64,000 bases of DNA from Punica granatum (taxonomy: Eukaryota; Streptophyta; Magnoliopsida; Myrtales; Lythraceae), in assembly GCF_007655135.1 (NCBI RefSeq), contig NC_045132.1, positions 19,158,034 through 19,222,033 of the forward strand. Reading direction: 5' to 3'. Positions 49,487 to 61,763 of the stretch are shown piece after piece. Numbering within the stretch: position 1 is the first letter of the stretch; the number at the start of each line of letters is the position of its first letter. The notes below the pieces were generated by a model, which saw nothing but the letters and a program-made list of their open reading frames with translations, was not told the origin of the DNA and ran no database searches. The position numbers and the translations under genes are program-made.

Positions 49487-51106
49487 TCAGAAAATCATTC
49501 CCGAATGATTTTTCAATTCTAGCTCTTTTGCTGGGTCTAAGTTCAATCTCTTGTTCTGGCTTTCATGATCTATGTCATGAAGTCCATCATTCATAGTATA
49601 TGAGGTTCGTTTCGACGAACTCGATACCTCATTCAGTTTACATGGAAATACGTCTTCAAAGAACGACGCATTCCTTGATTCCATTATCATGTTCTTGTGT
49701 ATATCGAAAATCTTAGATTCATGCACAAGAAATTGATAAGCACTACTGTTATGTGCATAGCCAATAAAGATGCAATCCACCGTCTTAGGACTAATCTTTA
49801 CTTTCTTTGGTGTTGGAACGACTACTTTTGCCAAGCACCCCCACAATCGCAAGTGATCGTATGATGGTCTCTTACTTTTGAATGATTCATAAGGTGTCTT
49901 TTCCTCTTTCTTTCGAGGTACCTTATTTAATAGGTAATTGCTTGACAATATTGCTTCACCCCACATATTTTGAGGTAATCCTAAACTTAATAACATCGCA
50001 TTCATCATGTCTTTCAACGTATGATTTTTGCATTCAGCAACACCATTCGATTGAGGTGAATAGGGTGCAGTCACTTCGTGTATAATTCTGTGTTGTGCAC
50101 AGAATTCCCCGAAAGGCGTTACGTATTCGCCTACTCTATCACTCCTCAATCTCTTGATTTTCTTGTTGAGTTGATTCTCAACTTCATTTTTATAGAGAAC
50201 AAATTTCTCTATGGCCTCATCTTTGCTTTTAAACAAATATACATAATAGTATTTTGTACTATCATCGATAAAGGTAATAAAATAATTATTACCATCTCTT
50301 GTTGTTGCGAACTTTAAATCGCATACGTCACTATGAATTAGATCAAGTGGCTCGATGTTCCTTTCAATCATTTGAAATGGTGACCGTTTCAATTTTGCCT
50401 CAACACAAATTTCACATTTGTACTGTGAATCAATTTGGAATGTAGGTATATGATTCAAGTTAATTAATCTATGCAAAGTATTATAATTAACATGACCTAG
50501 TCTTCCATGCCATAAATCAGGAGACTCAATCAAATACGCAAAAGAACCAGGACTCTTATTGATTATGGTCATTATATTGAGCTTAAAAAGCCCATCACAC
50601 ACATATCCCTTTCCTACATACATTCCAGACTTGGACAAATTAACTTTGTCTGACTCAAAAACCATCCTGAACCCATACTTGTTCAGCAATGACCCGAAGA
50701 CTAAATTCTTCCGAATCTCAGGTACGTACAATACATTGTTTAGAGTCAGCTCCTTTCCTGAAGTCATCTTTAGGACCACCTTGCCTTGACCTTCAACAGC
50801 AGATTGGGCGGAGTTTCCCATATAGATCCTCTCCCCAGTGATCGGTTCGAGTATAGTGAACAGGTCTTTGTTAGAGCACACATGTCTGGTGGCACCGATA
50901 TCGAGCCACCATTCCTTTGAGTTGGACCCAATGAGGTTTACCTCTAAAACCACAGCAGATAAGTTGATGTCTGCCACATCTCGAGCCATCTCATTAACCA
51001 TGTTTGCTTCATGGTCTTTTTTCCTCTTTGGAAGTCTGCAGTCAGCAGATCTGTGACCTTTCTTGTCACAGTTGAAGCATTTCCCTTGAAACTTGGGCTT
51101 GGAGAC
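49487..51106 (-). pseudogene. Copia zinc knuckle, protease and integrase
   Basis: The frame reads through a CCHC zinc knuckle (CFNCDKKGHRSADC, just below 51106), then a protease region and integrase. The protease active site, normally D-S/T-G-A, reads WLDIGATRH, so the residue after Asp is Ile. Integrase shows the HSDVCD and FIDDST aspartates and the VAECKNHTL glutamate of the DDE triad; the usual DRGGEY reads DRVGEY. A TGA at about 51104-51106 separates it from gag. Confidence 0.9.
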
Positions 51107-51174
51107 TCATCCATTCGTACCCAGCTTCTTCTTGCCTTTTCTGTTCTTGAAGCTTTGCCCTTACTCCATGACAT

Positions 51175-51912
51175 TTACCTTAGCAGCAGCAGGAAGGATG
51201 AGATATTTCCAGAGTTTTTATTGTCTTCTTCAATTTGAAGCTCGACAACAAGATCCTCCATTGTCATCTCCTTTCGCTTATGCTTAAGATAATTCTTGAA
51301 ATCCTTCCAACCAGGAGGCAGCTTCTCAATGACAACAACCACTTGGAAGGATTCATTTAGAACCATCCCCTCAGCCTGAATCTCATGTAAGAGCACTTGA
51401 AATTCCTGCACTTGACCCATTATGGTCCTTGAATCGACCATTTTAAAATCGAGGAACCGTTCGACAAGAAATTTCTTCGCACCGGCATCCTCTGATTTAT
51501 ATTTACGATCCAAGGATTTCCATAGCTCCTTTGCCGTCTTAAACCCCTGATAGACACTATAAAAGGAATCATGAAGACTATTCATTATATAATTCCGGCA
51601 AAGATAGTCGGAATGCTTCCAAGCGTCAACCGCACTGAAAGCCTGCACATCTGACTCCCCCACAGATAGGGTTGGAGCATTTTCAATCAAGAACCTTGAA
51701 AGGTTCAGAGTTGTGAGGTAGAATAGCATCTTTTGCTGCCACCTCTTGAAGTTCAACCCATTGAACTTCTCGGGCTTCTTGACATGGTTGACAAGAATCA
51801 TCGAGGGAGCAGCCACATTTTGGCTAGCCAAAAGGTTAGGCAACATAGGAGCAAGGCCGGAGCCAGTAGTCTGGCTTCTGTTGGTCGCATCCCCATCGTT
51901 CCCCAACGCCAT
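51175..51912 (-). pseudogene. Copia gag (capsid) gene
   Basis: A 245-codon frame starts 36 bp after the 5' LTR. It contains the gag-type segments FNGLNFKRWQQKM, GAKKFLVERFLDFKM and LPPGWKDFKNYLKHKRKEM. It then runs into a frameshifted tail, so the nucleocapsid knuckle is encoded in another frame. Confidence 0.9.
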
Positions 51913-51948
51913 GCGAATCGTTCAAATAGAGAAATTTTGTTTCAAGAT

Positions 51949-52727
51949 TGTAACATTATAATTAGCCGCAATAAGTTACAAAATTGAACGATAATTCGAA
52001 TAGCAATTTAGACAAATAGAATGCTATAAAATTAAATGAATTTCACTAGTATAAGAACTTGGAAATTCAAACCGATACAAAGACAAAACCGGAAGATCTG
52101 AAAACACAAGAGAGCCGAGTCCTGTACTAGACACAACCCCTTGAAACAGAATTGTCCCCTCCTGGGTGCTTGAGGTCACGTAGACAATCGTTTCCCAGGG
52201 TAAAATGGCAACAAGTGAAGCAGCAACACAAACAGCAACGCTCCAGCGAACTCGAAGTGAAGCGTGAACACTATCTCAAAATCCGGATGCAAGTTCAGAA
52301 ATCTCAGTGAAGAAAATGTTTGTGTGTTTGAAGATGAGAGAATCGTTGGATTTTATAGGCTAGGGGTTCAATGCTTCTATGATTATTCATGAATGCAATC
52401 CATATGATTATTCATGATTGAAATCCATATGATTATTCATGAATGAAATCCAATGATTATTCATGAATGCAATCCATATGATTATTCATTATTGCAATCC
52501 ATATGATTATTCATGAATGAAATCCAATGATTTTTCATGAATGCAATCCATATGATTATTCATGAATGAAATCCATTCATCTCTTGTAACCACCACTTAA
52601 ATATAATTCATTCCCACTTGAATGTAATATATTCTTCTATCATTAAGAGGAATTTTAAGTGTGATTAACATAAGAAAATCAAGAGTGAACAATTTTCTCA
52701 TTCACCCATTAGCCATAATTTCCAACA
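51949..52727 (-). repeat. 5' LTR of copia element
   Basis: 779 bp, upstream in the element's own orientation. In minus orientation it starts TGTTGGAAATTATGGC and ends CA. The sequence directly after it (ATCTTGAAACAAAATT) does not resemble the usual initiator-Met tRNA primer site. Confidence 0.93.
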
Positions 52728-52732
52728 CACCA
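52728..52732. repeat. Target-site duplication of copia element (right)
   Basis: CACCA following the LTR end, identical to 46642-46646. Confidence 0.93.
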
Positions 52733-53999
52733 TTGCTCTACACCTTCGTTGATTCATTTGTCTATCTTTTTGTTCTTCAAAAAGTCTTGTCATTTTGTTC
52801 CCGTTAGAGAAAAATGATTCTTTGGGCTATTATTGTACAATAGGAAACATATTCGAACATCAAGACACAGAAGTCATGCCATGGTCCCAATCGCTTTTAC
52901 TCTCATGTCTTCTTGTTCGCACCTCATGTTTCATTTTCTCAGAACTTTCTATTTCATGTCGAAATGATGACCAGACCACGTAAGCGCCTCGAAATCCTTA
53001 AAATATTGATCAATATCAAAGCTGTGAGGTACTTAATTACCGCGCCGGATTCACATTTAGTTTACAAAATACAAACGAGCATATGGATGAGAACTTGGAT
53101 TAATCTGGATGAGAGTGAAATTGGAGTGTAAACGATAGTTGGCATGTCCTTACTTGTAAACCTTGATTCTCATCAATGAAATTTTTCGTATTTATTTCTT
53201 TTCCATCTTAATTATTTATTAGTTAGATGCAGTGACCTCCTTTGTAATGGAAAAGAAGATTTGATATACCTTTTCCCATTTGATACGTGGGAAGGTAACC
53301 GAATAGAAAGGAATAAATTTTATATAGGGAAATATAACGATATTGAGTGAAAAAAATGTATTTTTAATGACCGTTACAAAATGAAAGAATATAATTATAA
53401 TATTAGACTTATTTATCGAGACATTATGTTATATACATTCTTAGATATATATATATAATTAAAATAATATATACTATAGTTCACAACATATATCATTAAA
53501 TAAGGGAATGACTATTTCCTTTCTTTTTCAAGGGAATACTTATTCTATCAAAATGAAATAAAATAATGAAGAAAAATCATCTCCAATTTACATAAGAGAC
53601 ACTCATAAAAAAAAAATAAAATGAAGAAATGAACATTTTGTTTCACGTACCAAATGCGACTTAAATGTTTATATGGGTTCTAGTAGAAATTTCGAAAGTT
53701 ATGTGGCACTGACAATCCAGACAATTAATGTCAGCAATTCTCAACAGCCAGAATATTATATTGTGCTCTCATGGCCTCCACATGGACGTATAAAATAATT
53801 GTGATCGGCGTGCAAATTGGAAACCCTCTGTCCTCCACATCGACACACTGATCATGCATGCTTCCACCTATTTTCAAATTGTTTTGTGGAAAGTCGAAAG
53901 CTACACTACATGATGGAGAAGCTTATGGATTCGGCCTAAAATTATAGTACTGATAAACTTTTAGCCTAATTTGGTCTTTATAGCAAGGGAGTGAGATGA

Positions 54000-54434
54000 A
54001 TTCAAAATCACCAATTAGATGCAGCTCAGTATTCTGAGTTTCAGATCAATGATTTAAGCATCCTTGAAGAGTGTTACGGACCTGTGATTCAGGTTGAATT
54101 TCCGTACGATCCTCGTGCTCTCGAACAACCTGCAAAAAGGGAAGATCGGAGTGGTGACCCAATTTCTCTCTCCGACACTCAAGTGAACCAGAGTTCTTAC
54201 GAGAACAATGGGCGTACTTTGATATTTATACATGATCACGAAGATATCCGTTACTTTATTCAATCGGATTCTCAATATGTTGCCCAGATATCATATCTCG
54301 ACAAATCAGGAAAGACATATGGGGTCCATATCGATCCAAGCAAGTCCCATACTTCGCTGGCCCCTCGCTGGGCTCCACTGATCCTAACGGAGCTTCGCCC
54401 CTTATTGAGCCTCAGAGGCCCTCAGGGCCCATAG
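54000..54434 (+). other. Conserved 145-codon open frame, copy B, uninterrupted
   Basis: This is the partner of 2531-2965, open from after a TGA at 53997-53999 to the stop at 54432-54434, with TAC GAG where copy A has TAC TAG. The deduced protein is hydrophilic, with EFQINDLSILEECYG near the start and IHDHEDIRYF in the middle, and ends in a Pro-Gln-Gly-Pro tail. I recognise no domain. The ATG at 54084 is an alternative internal start. It may be an exon of an unknown gene or an old repeat. Confidence 0.35.
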
Positions 54435-56380
54435 AGTAACGAACCCAAAACTCGGTCCCTAACAAAAGATTCTATGAGCTTGTAAATGAATGATGTTTCT
54501 GTGAAATTTTATTGAGATCAGGTTGATGAGCCAAGACCCTTGAGTTTGCAACGCTTGTACCAACTAGTCGAGATTGCCAGTAACCTCTGAAATCCGAGGC
54601 TGACACTTTTTTATTATTTTTTTTTCCTAATTGATTACTGGAAAAGTCAAAAAACTACACTAACTGGTGAAGAAGCTGACAGGTATGGCCTACATTTGTC
54701 GTACTATATGAACTTTTCATGTCCAATTTTGTAAATATTAGATTCTCAGTTTAGGTCCGCAAATTCCAATCTGTATAAATTAAGCATCCAGATGGTCAAA
54801 AGGTTTCTATGGGGTCCTTCCTTAGCTAGTATTGTCCACTGGGAATATGTAAAATTATTTAAAAATGTCGCATTTGTTCTTTATGAAGAGATTTTTGAAA
54901 ATCCGAAAAAGTCCTTTGCTTCATAGTCGTGGAAGTCATCAATTGCTTTCTCGTATGATTATTATTTCCTCTTTTTTTCCCCTTTTTATTCGCTTTTGGA
55001 GTTTCTAGTGATGTCTTGTTAATTTTAATTCAATCCTTTACAGGGTCTTCCAATATTTATCTACCTCATGCTTGATAGATGGTGCTCGAAATCTATATAC
55101 TAATACATTAATTAATTGACCCATTAAAAGTGACAGAAGAAAAAAACTCATTTAATTGAGTTCATGATGCCAATATGAAGCAAAATTGGATGATCTTAGT
55201 GGTGTCCTAACTGTAAAGCACTTGAGTGCCATTACCGCAAAGAAACTGGCCATCGCCTATGTCCAGAATAGTTAGGCGTTTGTTCATTTTTTATTTTCGT
55301 ATAGTTCGAGTTTGAATAGTATAGTCCTAACTTCGTCATCCTGCTATAAAAAATAATTGAGTTCAAGGGACGAGGCCGTGTGATTTAGTTTAGGTGAAGT
55401 CACGCATCCAAAATGTAACTGGAGACTGACTATACGTGCTGCAATACGACAAGCTCCTTGATAATACTAGGCCTATAAAGGAATCTCAAGCTCATGTCAA
55501 ATCGAAAAGTTTAAACTAATACGTGAAGGAAGTAACTATCATAACATTTATTGGATTTTATTTGCGATGTGAGACAATCTCAAATTCTCAAAAACTGAAT
55601 TACGTGGTTCTGTAAGATCTGTCATTTGCTCTCACATGATATAGGTCCAAAAACATCGACTCTCAACAAAGATCACGATGTAATCATTGGCGTGGTCTAA
55701 CCATTTACGGACTCCTAAGTCTATTTTGACACCATATTAAGTATATGTCAAATTTCATTCAGCAAAAAAAAAAGCATATGTCAAATTTTCAGTAGGCATA
55801 AGTAGATGAATCCATGTTTAACCGAAATTTCAAGCTGATAGATTATCAAACTAATTTCTCTTATATTTTTAAAACTTTTCATTTAAAAATTTTTCTCGTA
55901 TATTTTTGAAATTCTTAATAATATAAGGGCAAAACATTAGAGATTTAGCGTCACTATGACTGCAGCAGAGGGGCCATATATTGTTGTCTTGCTGGGCAGT
56001 GATGAGATACATATTTGCATCAGTAATGAATCGGGAGAAAGATATGATCATATCTGCAAAAGAGAAGTCGGATGACATACAGTCATTTCAGGACAAGACT
56101 TCGGTGGTACATCAAGAGAAAGATATGACACATCTATTTATATATATATATATATATTGAATTACATAATAGGAAATACCATTTTCCATTCTTAATCTTT
56201 GACGTCTCTGTCATTTTTTATCTTTTTTTTTAATTATTCTTCTTCTCAACCTTTCACGTATGGTGGCTTTTGTCCGGAAACGACTTTTACGACAAAATTG
56301 ACGATTTGGTCCCTGAAATATGCATCTCGGGACAAGTTCATCCCGGAAATTAGTTATGTGGACAACTTGGTCCGGACGTT

Positions 56381-56641
56381 GCAAACGTTTGGACGAATTG
56401 GTCCTTCCATCCGAAAACAGGAGAGGTCCTTGACGGATTACCTCTCACAGCCGAATTTGCCATCCCTTGCTCTCAACCCCTAACCCCCCTCCCCCTGCGA
56501 TTTCCTTTCCGCCCCAATTGCCCCCGATTGGAGCTTCTCTGCCTTCTTCCCCCTAAAATTCGATCAAACCCTAACCTTCAAATTGTGGACAAAGCCCGAA
56601 ATTCTATCAAGTTTCCTTCTGCAATTGATAGTGTCGTCGGT
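56381..56641 (+). repeat. Left terminal inverted repeat of the MULE
   Basis: From GCAAACGTTTGG to GTGTCGTCGGT, this matches the reverse complement of 61764-62022 with scattered differences. Confidence 0.9.
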
Positions 56642-57962
56642 AATTGCCCCCGATTAGAGCTTCTCTGCCTTCAGATAAACCCTAATTGAACCACCCGCTT
56701 CCACGCCAATCTTCCAATCCGAAGTCGCGAACGTTATTGTTGGTCTTTTTCCGGCGAGAATCACTTGGGACGAACCGCTACGGGGGGGAGCCGAAGTCGT
56801 CCAATGCGTCGCCCGAATGAGGACCAGGTTAGTCTGCTGCGTTGCCCGAATGCTGTTTCTTTCTGCAATTTAGGTTTATTTTTGGATTTATCGCATCTGG
56901 GTTTTGTCCAATCAATGAAAACAGCTTCCTTTCAATTCAGATTTCATATTTTGGTGCATTAGTTTTTGATGTTGTTGCTTCAGGAGAGTTACTGAAGAAT
57001 TTTGTAGACAATACATTTCTCGATTTCCTGATGTGAAATGCTTCTTTGCATTTGTCTGGTGCTTTAGGTTGTTTATTTGCTCGGAATTAGATTCAGATTT
57101 CCTGCTCACTTTCCCATTTCTTAGGAGTTATATGAAGTATAATTTTTGTATCTGCACATGTTGAAGGTAGTTTGAATTCTCACTTAGGATGGAAATTGGT
57201 CAATTCTATGCATTGACATATACAATTGGCATCAGTGGCCTTCTGCTTGCTTGTGGCTTGGGTATGCTCATTTCTTACCGTCTACATTTTTTAAGTTTAG
57301 AAATGACATTGCATCACAGGCAGCATGTGGACACTTGGTCCCGTATTCTTTTTTAGGTGAATACTTGGTCCCATGTTTCGATCCCTGCTATTTTGGAAGT
57401 TCTGTTTCTACAGACTTAAGCTCCCTGTGCTGTTACTTCACCTTGCACAGTGGCATGCAATGAAGTTTTACTGTGAGGTATAACTTGCTTTTACTTATTT
57501 TGTTCCAGTGTAGTGATAAGTTGGGTTTGAACCTTGAACTAGGTTCATTTGCTGCGGACATTCCATTGGAATGATAAAATTGGGTCAGTAATCAGAGTTC
57601 TAGATCAGTATATTTTCTGATGAATGGAGATACATCTTGCAGAGTTAATTGCATGTCTGGTTCTCTATTGATTGTTTGATGAATGGGTCTGTATTGTTGA
57701 ACATTTACTCTTGTTTGAATTGAAATTATGCATATTTGGTTTGTTGAAGTAGCACGGCAATGGTTATGACCTTGATTTAAGATCCTCTCTAAATAACGCT
57801 CTCTAAATTGGTCGATACATGTTCTTTTGCAACTTCAACCATCTGAGCGAGAACAAATAGACAAACACATCCAAAAGCTTCAACTAAGCTTTAGATCTCA
57901 GCACAACAGATATGGGAGGTGAGGGAAGTCAATGGAGTGGGACAAAGTAATATGTCCAAAAG

Positions 57963-58322
57963 TCCATAGCCTCGTTACTAGTTGAGGAATCAGTCAATCT
58001 TTGTGGGTGTGGAAGGAAGCTTCTATTGCAAACATCTACCAGGAAACAAAGTTATGGTAGGCGTTTCATTGGTTGTCCTTTATGGAAGAGAAGTGATCTT
58101 ATATGTGGATACTTTGAATGGGTTAATAATGAGGAGCTGATTGAAGTGCAGCAGACTACAAGACCCCGGATTGGAGCTTCTTTTACATCCCCTGAGATTA
58201 TGGGTTTAAATGGAGAAGATAACAAGCTCATGAAAAAAATGAAGAAGAAAATTCAAATGTATAAACAGGAGAACAAAATGCTGAAGCTTGTATGCAGTAT
58301 ATTGATTTCCGTGCTTGTTTAA
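57963..58322 (+). CDS. GRF zinc-finger protein, C-terminal exon (in MULE)
   Basis: An open frame of about 120 codons runs from about 57963 to 58322. It contains LCGCGRK, TSTRKQSYGRRFIGCPLW and ICGYFEWV, the cysteine and GRRF/FEW pattern of GRF-type zinc fingers. A charged coiled-coil-like stretch follows (LMKKMKKKIQMYKQENKM), then a short hydrophobic tail (VCSILISVLV), the typical layout of small plant GRF proteins. The 5' exons are not resolved: a candidate first exon ends MRRPNEDQ before a GT near 56829. GRF fingers are thought to bind nucleic acid. It converges with the transposase gene. The frame is intact, but expression and exact start are unknown. Confidence 0.6.
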   Translation, partial: SIASLLVEESVNLCGCGRKLLLQTSTRKQSYGRRFIGCPLWKRSDLICGYFEWVNNEELIEVQQTTRPRIGASFTSPEIMGLNGEDNKLMKKMKKKIQMYKQENKMLKLVCSILISVLV

Positions 58323-58465
58323 GTCTTAGTTTGTATTTGTCTTGGGATATGGTAACGTGTTTCCTCGTGTGAATGAGATACTATAGGCTTGTGAGATTCT
58401 AATTTGTATTGAGATTACTGTTATTGCGGCGTATTGTGCGTATTGTAACCATCTGCATCGCCAAC

Positions 58466-60200
58466 CTATTCAGGAGTCCAATATGAACTATCTTTTCTAG
58501 ACTTGTCTAGCCTACTCTGTGCTACTGGACAAATTGGACCCATAAAACTATTTGCCCTCAATCTGTGTTTGTTCATTTTTCCCATCAAATAACAACTAAT
58601 CTCTTCAAGCATCGTAACGATTGACTTACCTCTAAACTTCACAATTTTCGAGTTAAACTGCTCACAAGTATTTTTTTAGTAGATTATCATTCTTAGGATA
58701 ATCACTAAATTCAGTTTTGCTCCAAGTTTCGGGCTTGAATCTCTTCAGCCATGCCCATGCATCCTCATTCAATCTCTTCATTATCATCATATTATGGTCA
58801 AACTCCACCATTGTAGTACTTCTTGCACATTTCCAGAGTTGTTTGGTCAGGTCCATGTTCTTAAATTTCCTGTAGAAGTTCCTCCATATGTGCAAAACAC
58901 AACTCCTATGTGGAGCACCATGACATAATTCCTCCAAAGCCAATTTTAAACCCTGCAAGAATCTTTATTGTCAAATGATATTGTAGTTTTAATCAATATT
59001 AAAAAATTATAGTTAATTGATAGATACCTTTTGTTGATCTGATATAAAATTTCAACCATTGTCATTGTACTGTCCAATATCCCCAAGTAAATCTATCAAA
59101 AACCAACTCCATGTATCCCTACTTTCTTGCTCAACAATAGCTACTGCAATCACATAGAAATGTTGATTGTCATCTTGAGCAATAGCAGATAGTAACTGTC
59201 CTCCAAAGTATCCTTTTAAAAAACACCCATCGAGCCCAATGAGGGGCATGCACCCTACTTTAAACCCCTGAATATTTGCATTAAAGCAAATGTATAGCCT
59301 ATCAAATGTTGGTGGCAGCCCTACAGTAGGTCTATGCACTTTCAAACCAAATGTACAGTTAGGATTTCTCCTCCCATGTTCCTCACAATAGTCCCATAAT
59401 TTTTGATATTGCAACTTCTCATATCCCTTTACAATTTTTCTGGCCAACCTCATTGCTCTGTATATTTGATGATCATCTACATGAATACCTCTATGCCTTT
59501 TAAGCCACTCAAAAGCATCATGTGCTGACATCGTTGGGTATGATCTTAATTCATCAACAAGCTGAGCAGACAACCATTTCTTATTAGCTTGCTTGTTTTT
59601 GAGCTCCCTATCACAAGTATGTGGCTCTACGAACTTCTTTACTTTGAAGGTTTTTTACCTCATTACTCCAAGAACAGAAGATTTCCCATTTACACCCTTC
59701 TGATATGCACTTTACCCTAACCTTTTCGTTGTCATTCTTCACAAACTTGAACACCCTTCCTATTGCTATATTATAATGTATCACAGCTTTCTTGAACATA
59801 GTTAAATTTGGGAATAACATGTGTAACTCTAATTGAACCTCCCCAAACGTGGCCCTCTCATCAAACTCGGAGTACTTTCTCAACTCCTCTTCACCCTTGT
59901 CATCATCAGATATACACTTGTCCGCTAACTCCTCTAAAATATAGTCTTCATCTTCATCACTTGAGATGACCATATCCGTTGTTGTTGGTGATAATCTCAC
60001 AACTATATGCTATCCATTTTCGGGATCTAATCCATCACCAATATGCTCCTCTTCTTCATCCAAATGACCCTCAGCATCCTCATTAAATATATATTCTGAA
60101 TCTCAATAAACCTCTGAATCAACGTGCTCAGTACTTTCATACTCAAAATGATCCTCCTGCCCATCTACATCATATCCTTCAATATTTTCTTCCTCACTAA
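58466..60200 (-). pseudogene. MuDR-type transposase, decayed
   Basis: In order on the minus strand: an acidic N-terminus, then a MuDR domain (LELHMLFPNLTMFKKAV, 59611-60000), the HTC region, and the DDE core (59052-59573) with GLDGCFLKGYFGGQLLSAI and WSWFL. After a 75-bp intron (58953-59027) comes the GLKLALEELCHGAPHRSC segment. The first catalytic Asp is in GLDG and the second in the SDQQKGL motif spanning the intron. Damage: stops at 60103-60105 and 60010-60012, a frameshift near 59640, a Trp-to-stop change at 59052-59054, and a shift in an A run near 58687. The frame then runs to a stop at 58466-58468. I see no SWIM zinc finger after it. Confidence 0.88.
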
Positions 60201-60229
60201 CCTCATCATCATTCCTTCATAAAACCAAT

Positions 60230-60719
60230 TAAAAAATCCATCACCTCATGCCAAACACAAAGCATAATTTCATTGCAAATGCTAAACCACACATTCATAA
60301 TTGGCAAGTGGCATAAAAGGGCAAGATCTCTCAGCAAACAATCATATAACTGACCTAGAAGCCATACGCAATGCAAATAAACAATCGTAGCCGCTGGGAC
60401 TCCCGAATCCTCTCGGGGTTATTCCCCTTCTCCTCCCTAAAAATATTTTATAGACGCGATCTCAATTATCAATACTATTTATAAGAAAATAATTATAAAA
60501 TCTAAAAGATACAAAATTACTAATTTTAGTTAACGAATTAATAATCATAAAAAGTTCACAACCGTAAGCACCCCCTCACAACAAAGTACCGCAGGAAACT
60601 AAGGATATTATAATATCAACTGCTAGGGAGTGAATTACTTTTGACAATGGTTTTATCATACATGAAAAGTAAATGATTTCAACTTGCAGTAAATTGACTC
60701 AATACCAAATTAATTACAA

Positions 60720-60750
<31 letters not shown>

Positions 60751-61480
60751 GTTGGTAAGTATATGACAAATTTTTAAGCAAAATACCTGGGAGTATATTA
60801 CCTTGACTTTTATTTTATTTTTTTCCAAATTTGGAAGAGCTTTGCAAAAAATTTTGGCAATATATTTGATTGTGCCACCCCATCACTTTTATTTATCATA
60901 CAAGAATTTTTCCTGCCGAAGTTAAAAGCTGGCAGTTCACAACATGCTAGAATCTTCTATAGTCGAGTTAGCAATTAGAGACTTAGATGCCCCTGTCGAC
61001 CATTGATACGATATCAATTATAGGAGAGTACAAAGGCATTTACAAAGCTATGAGACTTGACTAAACTGAAAATATGACAACTAACTATTTACAAAGAATA
61101 ACATGTAAGTCTTCTAAACTGGGTAGACCAAACTGATAGAATACAAAACTTCAAAGACCATGCAATGGTATCCTCAAGAAATAAACAAAGTTAAAATTTT
61201 TACCAGTTATTTAATTGCATACCAGAAGTAAAACAAGAAGTCTCTAGCTGAGCTTCCAACATGCACGGTAACGATGATATCACATAATACTCATTGTAGA
61301 CCATGCAACAACGCCAAATCCCACTCATCATTTCCTACTCATTCATCAAGTACTCATCATACCTCCTTCAATGAAGATCGATAAATAACAGAACAGTGAG
61401 AAATTGCGTCCAAGAGCTCACGATTTTGAGCTGAAGAAATCGGCAATGTTGAACTCGAGACACACACGAACTGAACTCCA
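60230..61480. other. Non-coding part of the MULE, upstream of transposase
   Basis: No gene is seen. It contains an AT microsatellite at about 60729-60750 and presumably the transposase promoter and leader. Confidence 0.4.
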
Positions 61481-61755
61481 ACGAGCTGAACTGAAATCGA
61501 CAATGAGCTCCAACAGTGCCACAGTTCGCTCCAACGGTGCGACAATGAACTGAACTGACCCAACAATGCAGAAGGTTCCTTGCGCAGGATCTCGAGCTCA
61601 AGATGAGCTCAAATGAGCTCCAACGGTGCCAAACACCAACTGAACTGAGCTTACAATGCAGAAGCACTCCTTGCACAGGATCTCCAGCTCGAGATGAGTT
61701 GAAATCAGCTCAACGTTGCCAAAAATGAACTGAACTGACCTCCTTGCGCAACTGC
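61480..61755. repeat. ~90-bp subterminal tandem repeats of the MULE
   Basis: A block starting AATGCAGAAG at 61565 recurs at 61655, 90 bp on, with the following 'ctccttgcgcaggatctcgag' part. Partial units with 'gctccaacggtgcc' and 'tgaactgaactgac' flank them. They adjoin the inner edge of the right terminal repeat. Confidence 0.75.
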
Positions 61756-61763
61756 TCGAACTC

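Larger units (their letters stand above)
46647..52727 (-). mobile_element. Ty1/copia LTR retrotransposon, nearly complete but inactivated
   Basis: The element is 6081 bp, flanked by CACCA repeats, with 780-bp and 779-bp LTRs starting TG and ending CA. Genes lie on the minus strand in the order gag, zinc knuckle, protease, integrase, reverse transcriptase, RNase H, the copia order (integrase before reverse transcriptase). Frameshifts, a stop and an altered protease site show it is no longer able to move by itself. The two LTRs differ at about 28 positions plus one 1-bp indel by eye (about 3.6 percent), mostly C/T and G/A changes. Only 36 bp separate the 5' LTR from the gag start. Confidence 0.95.
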
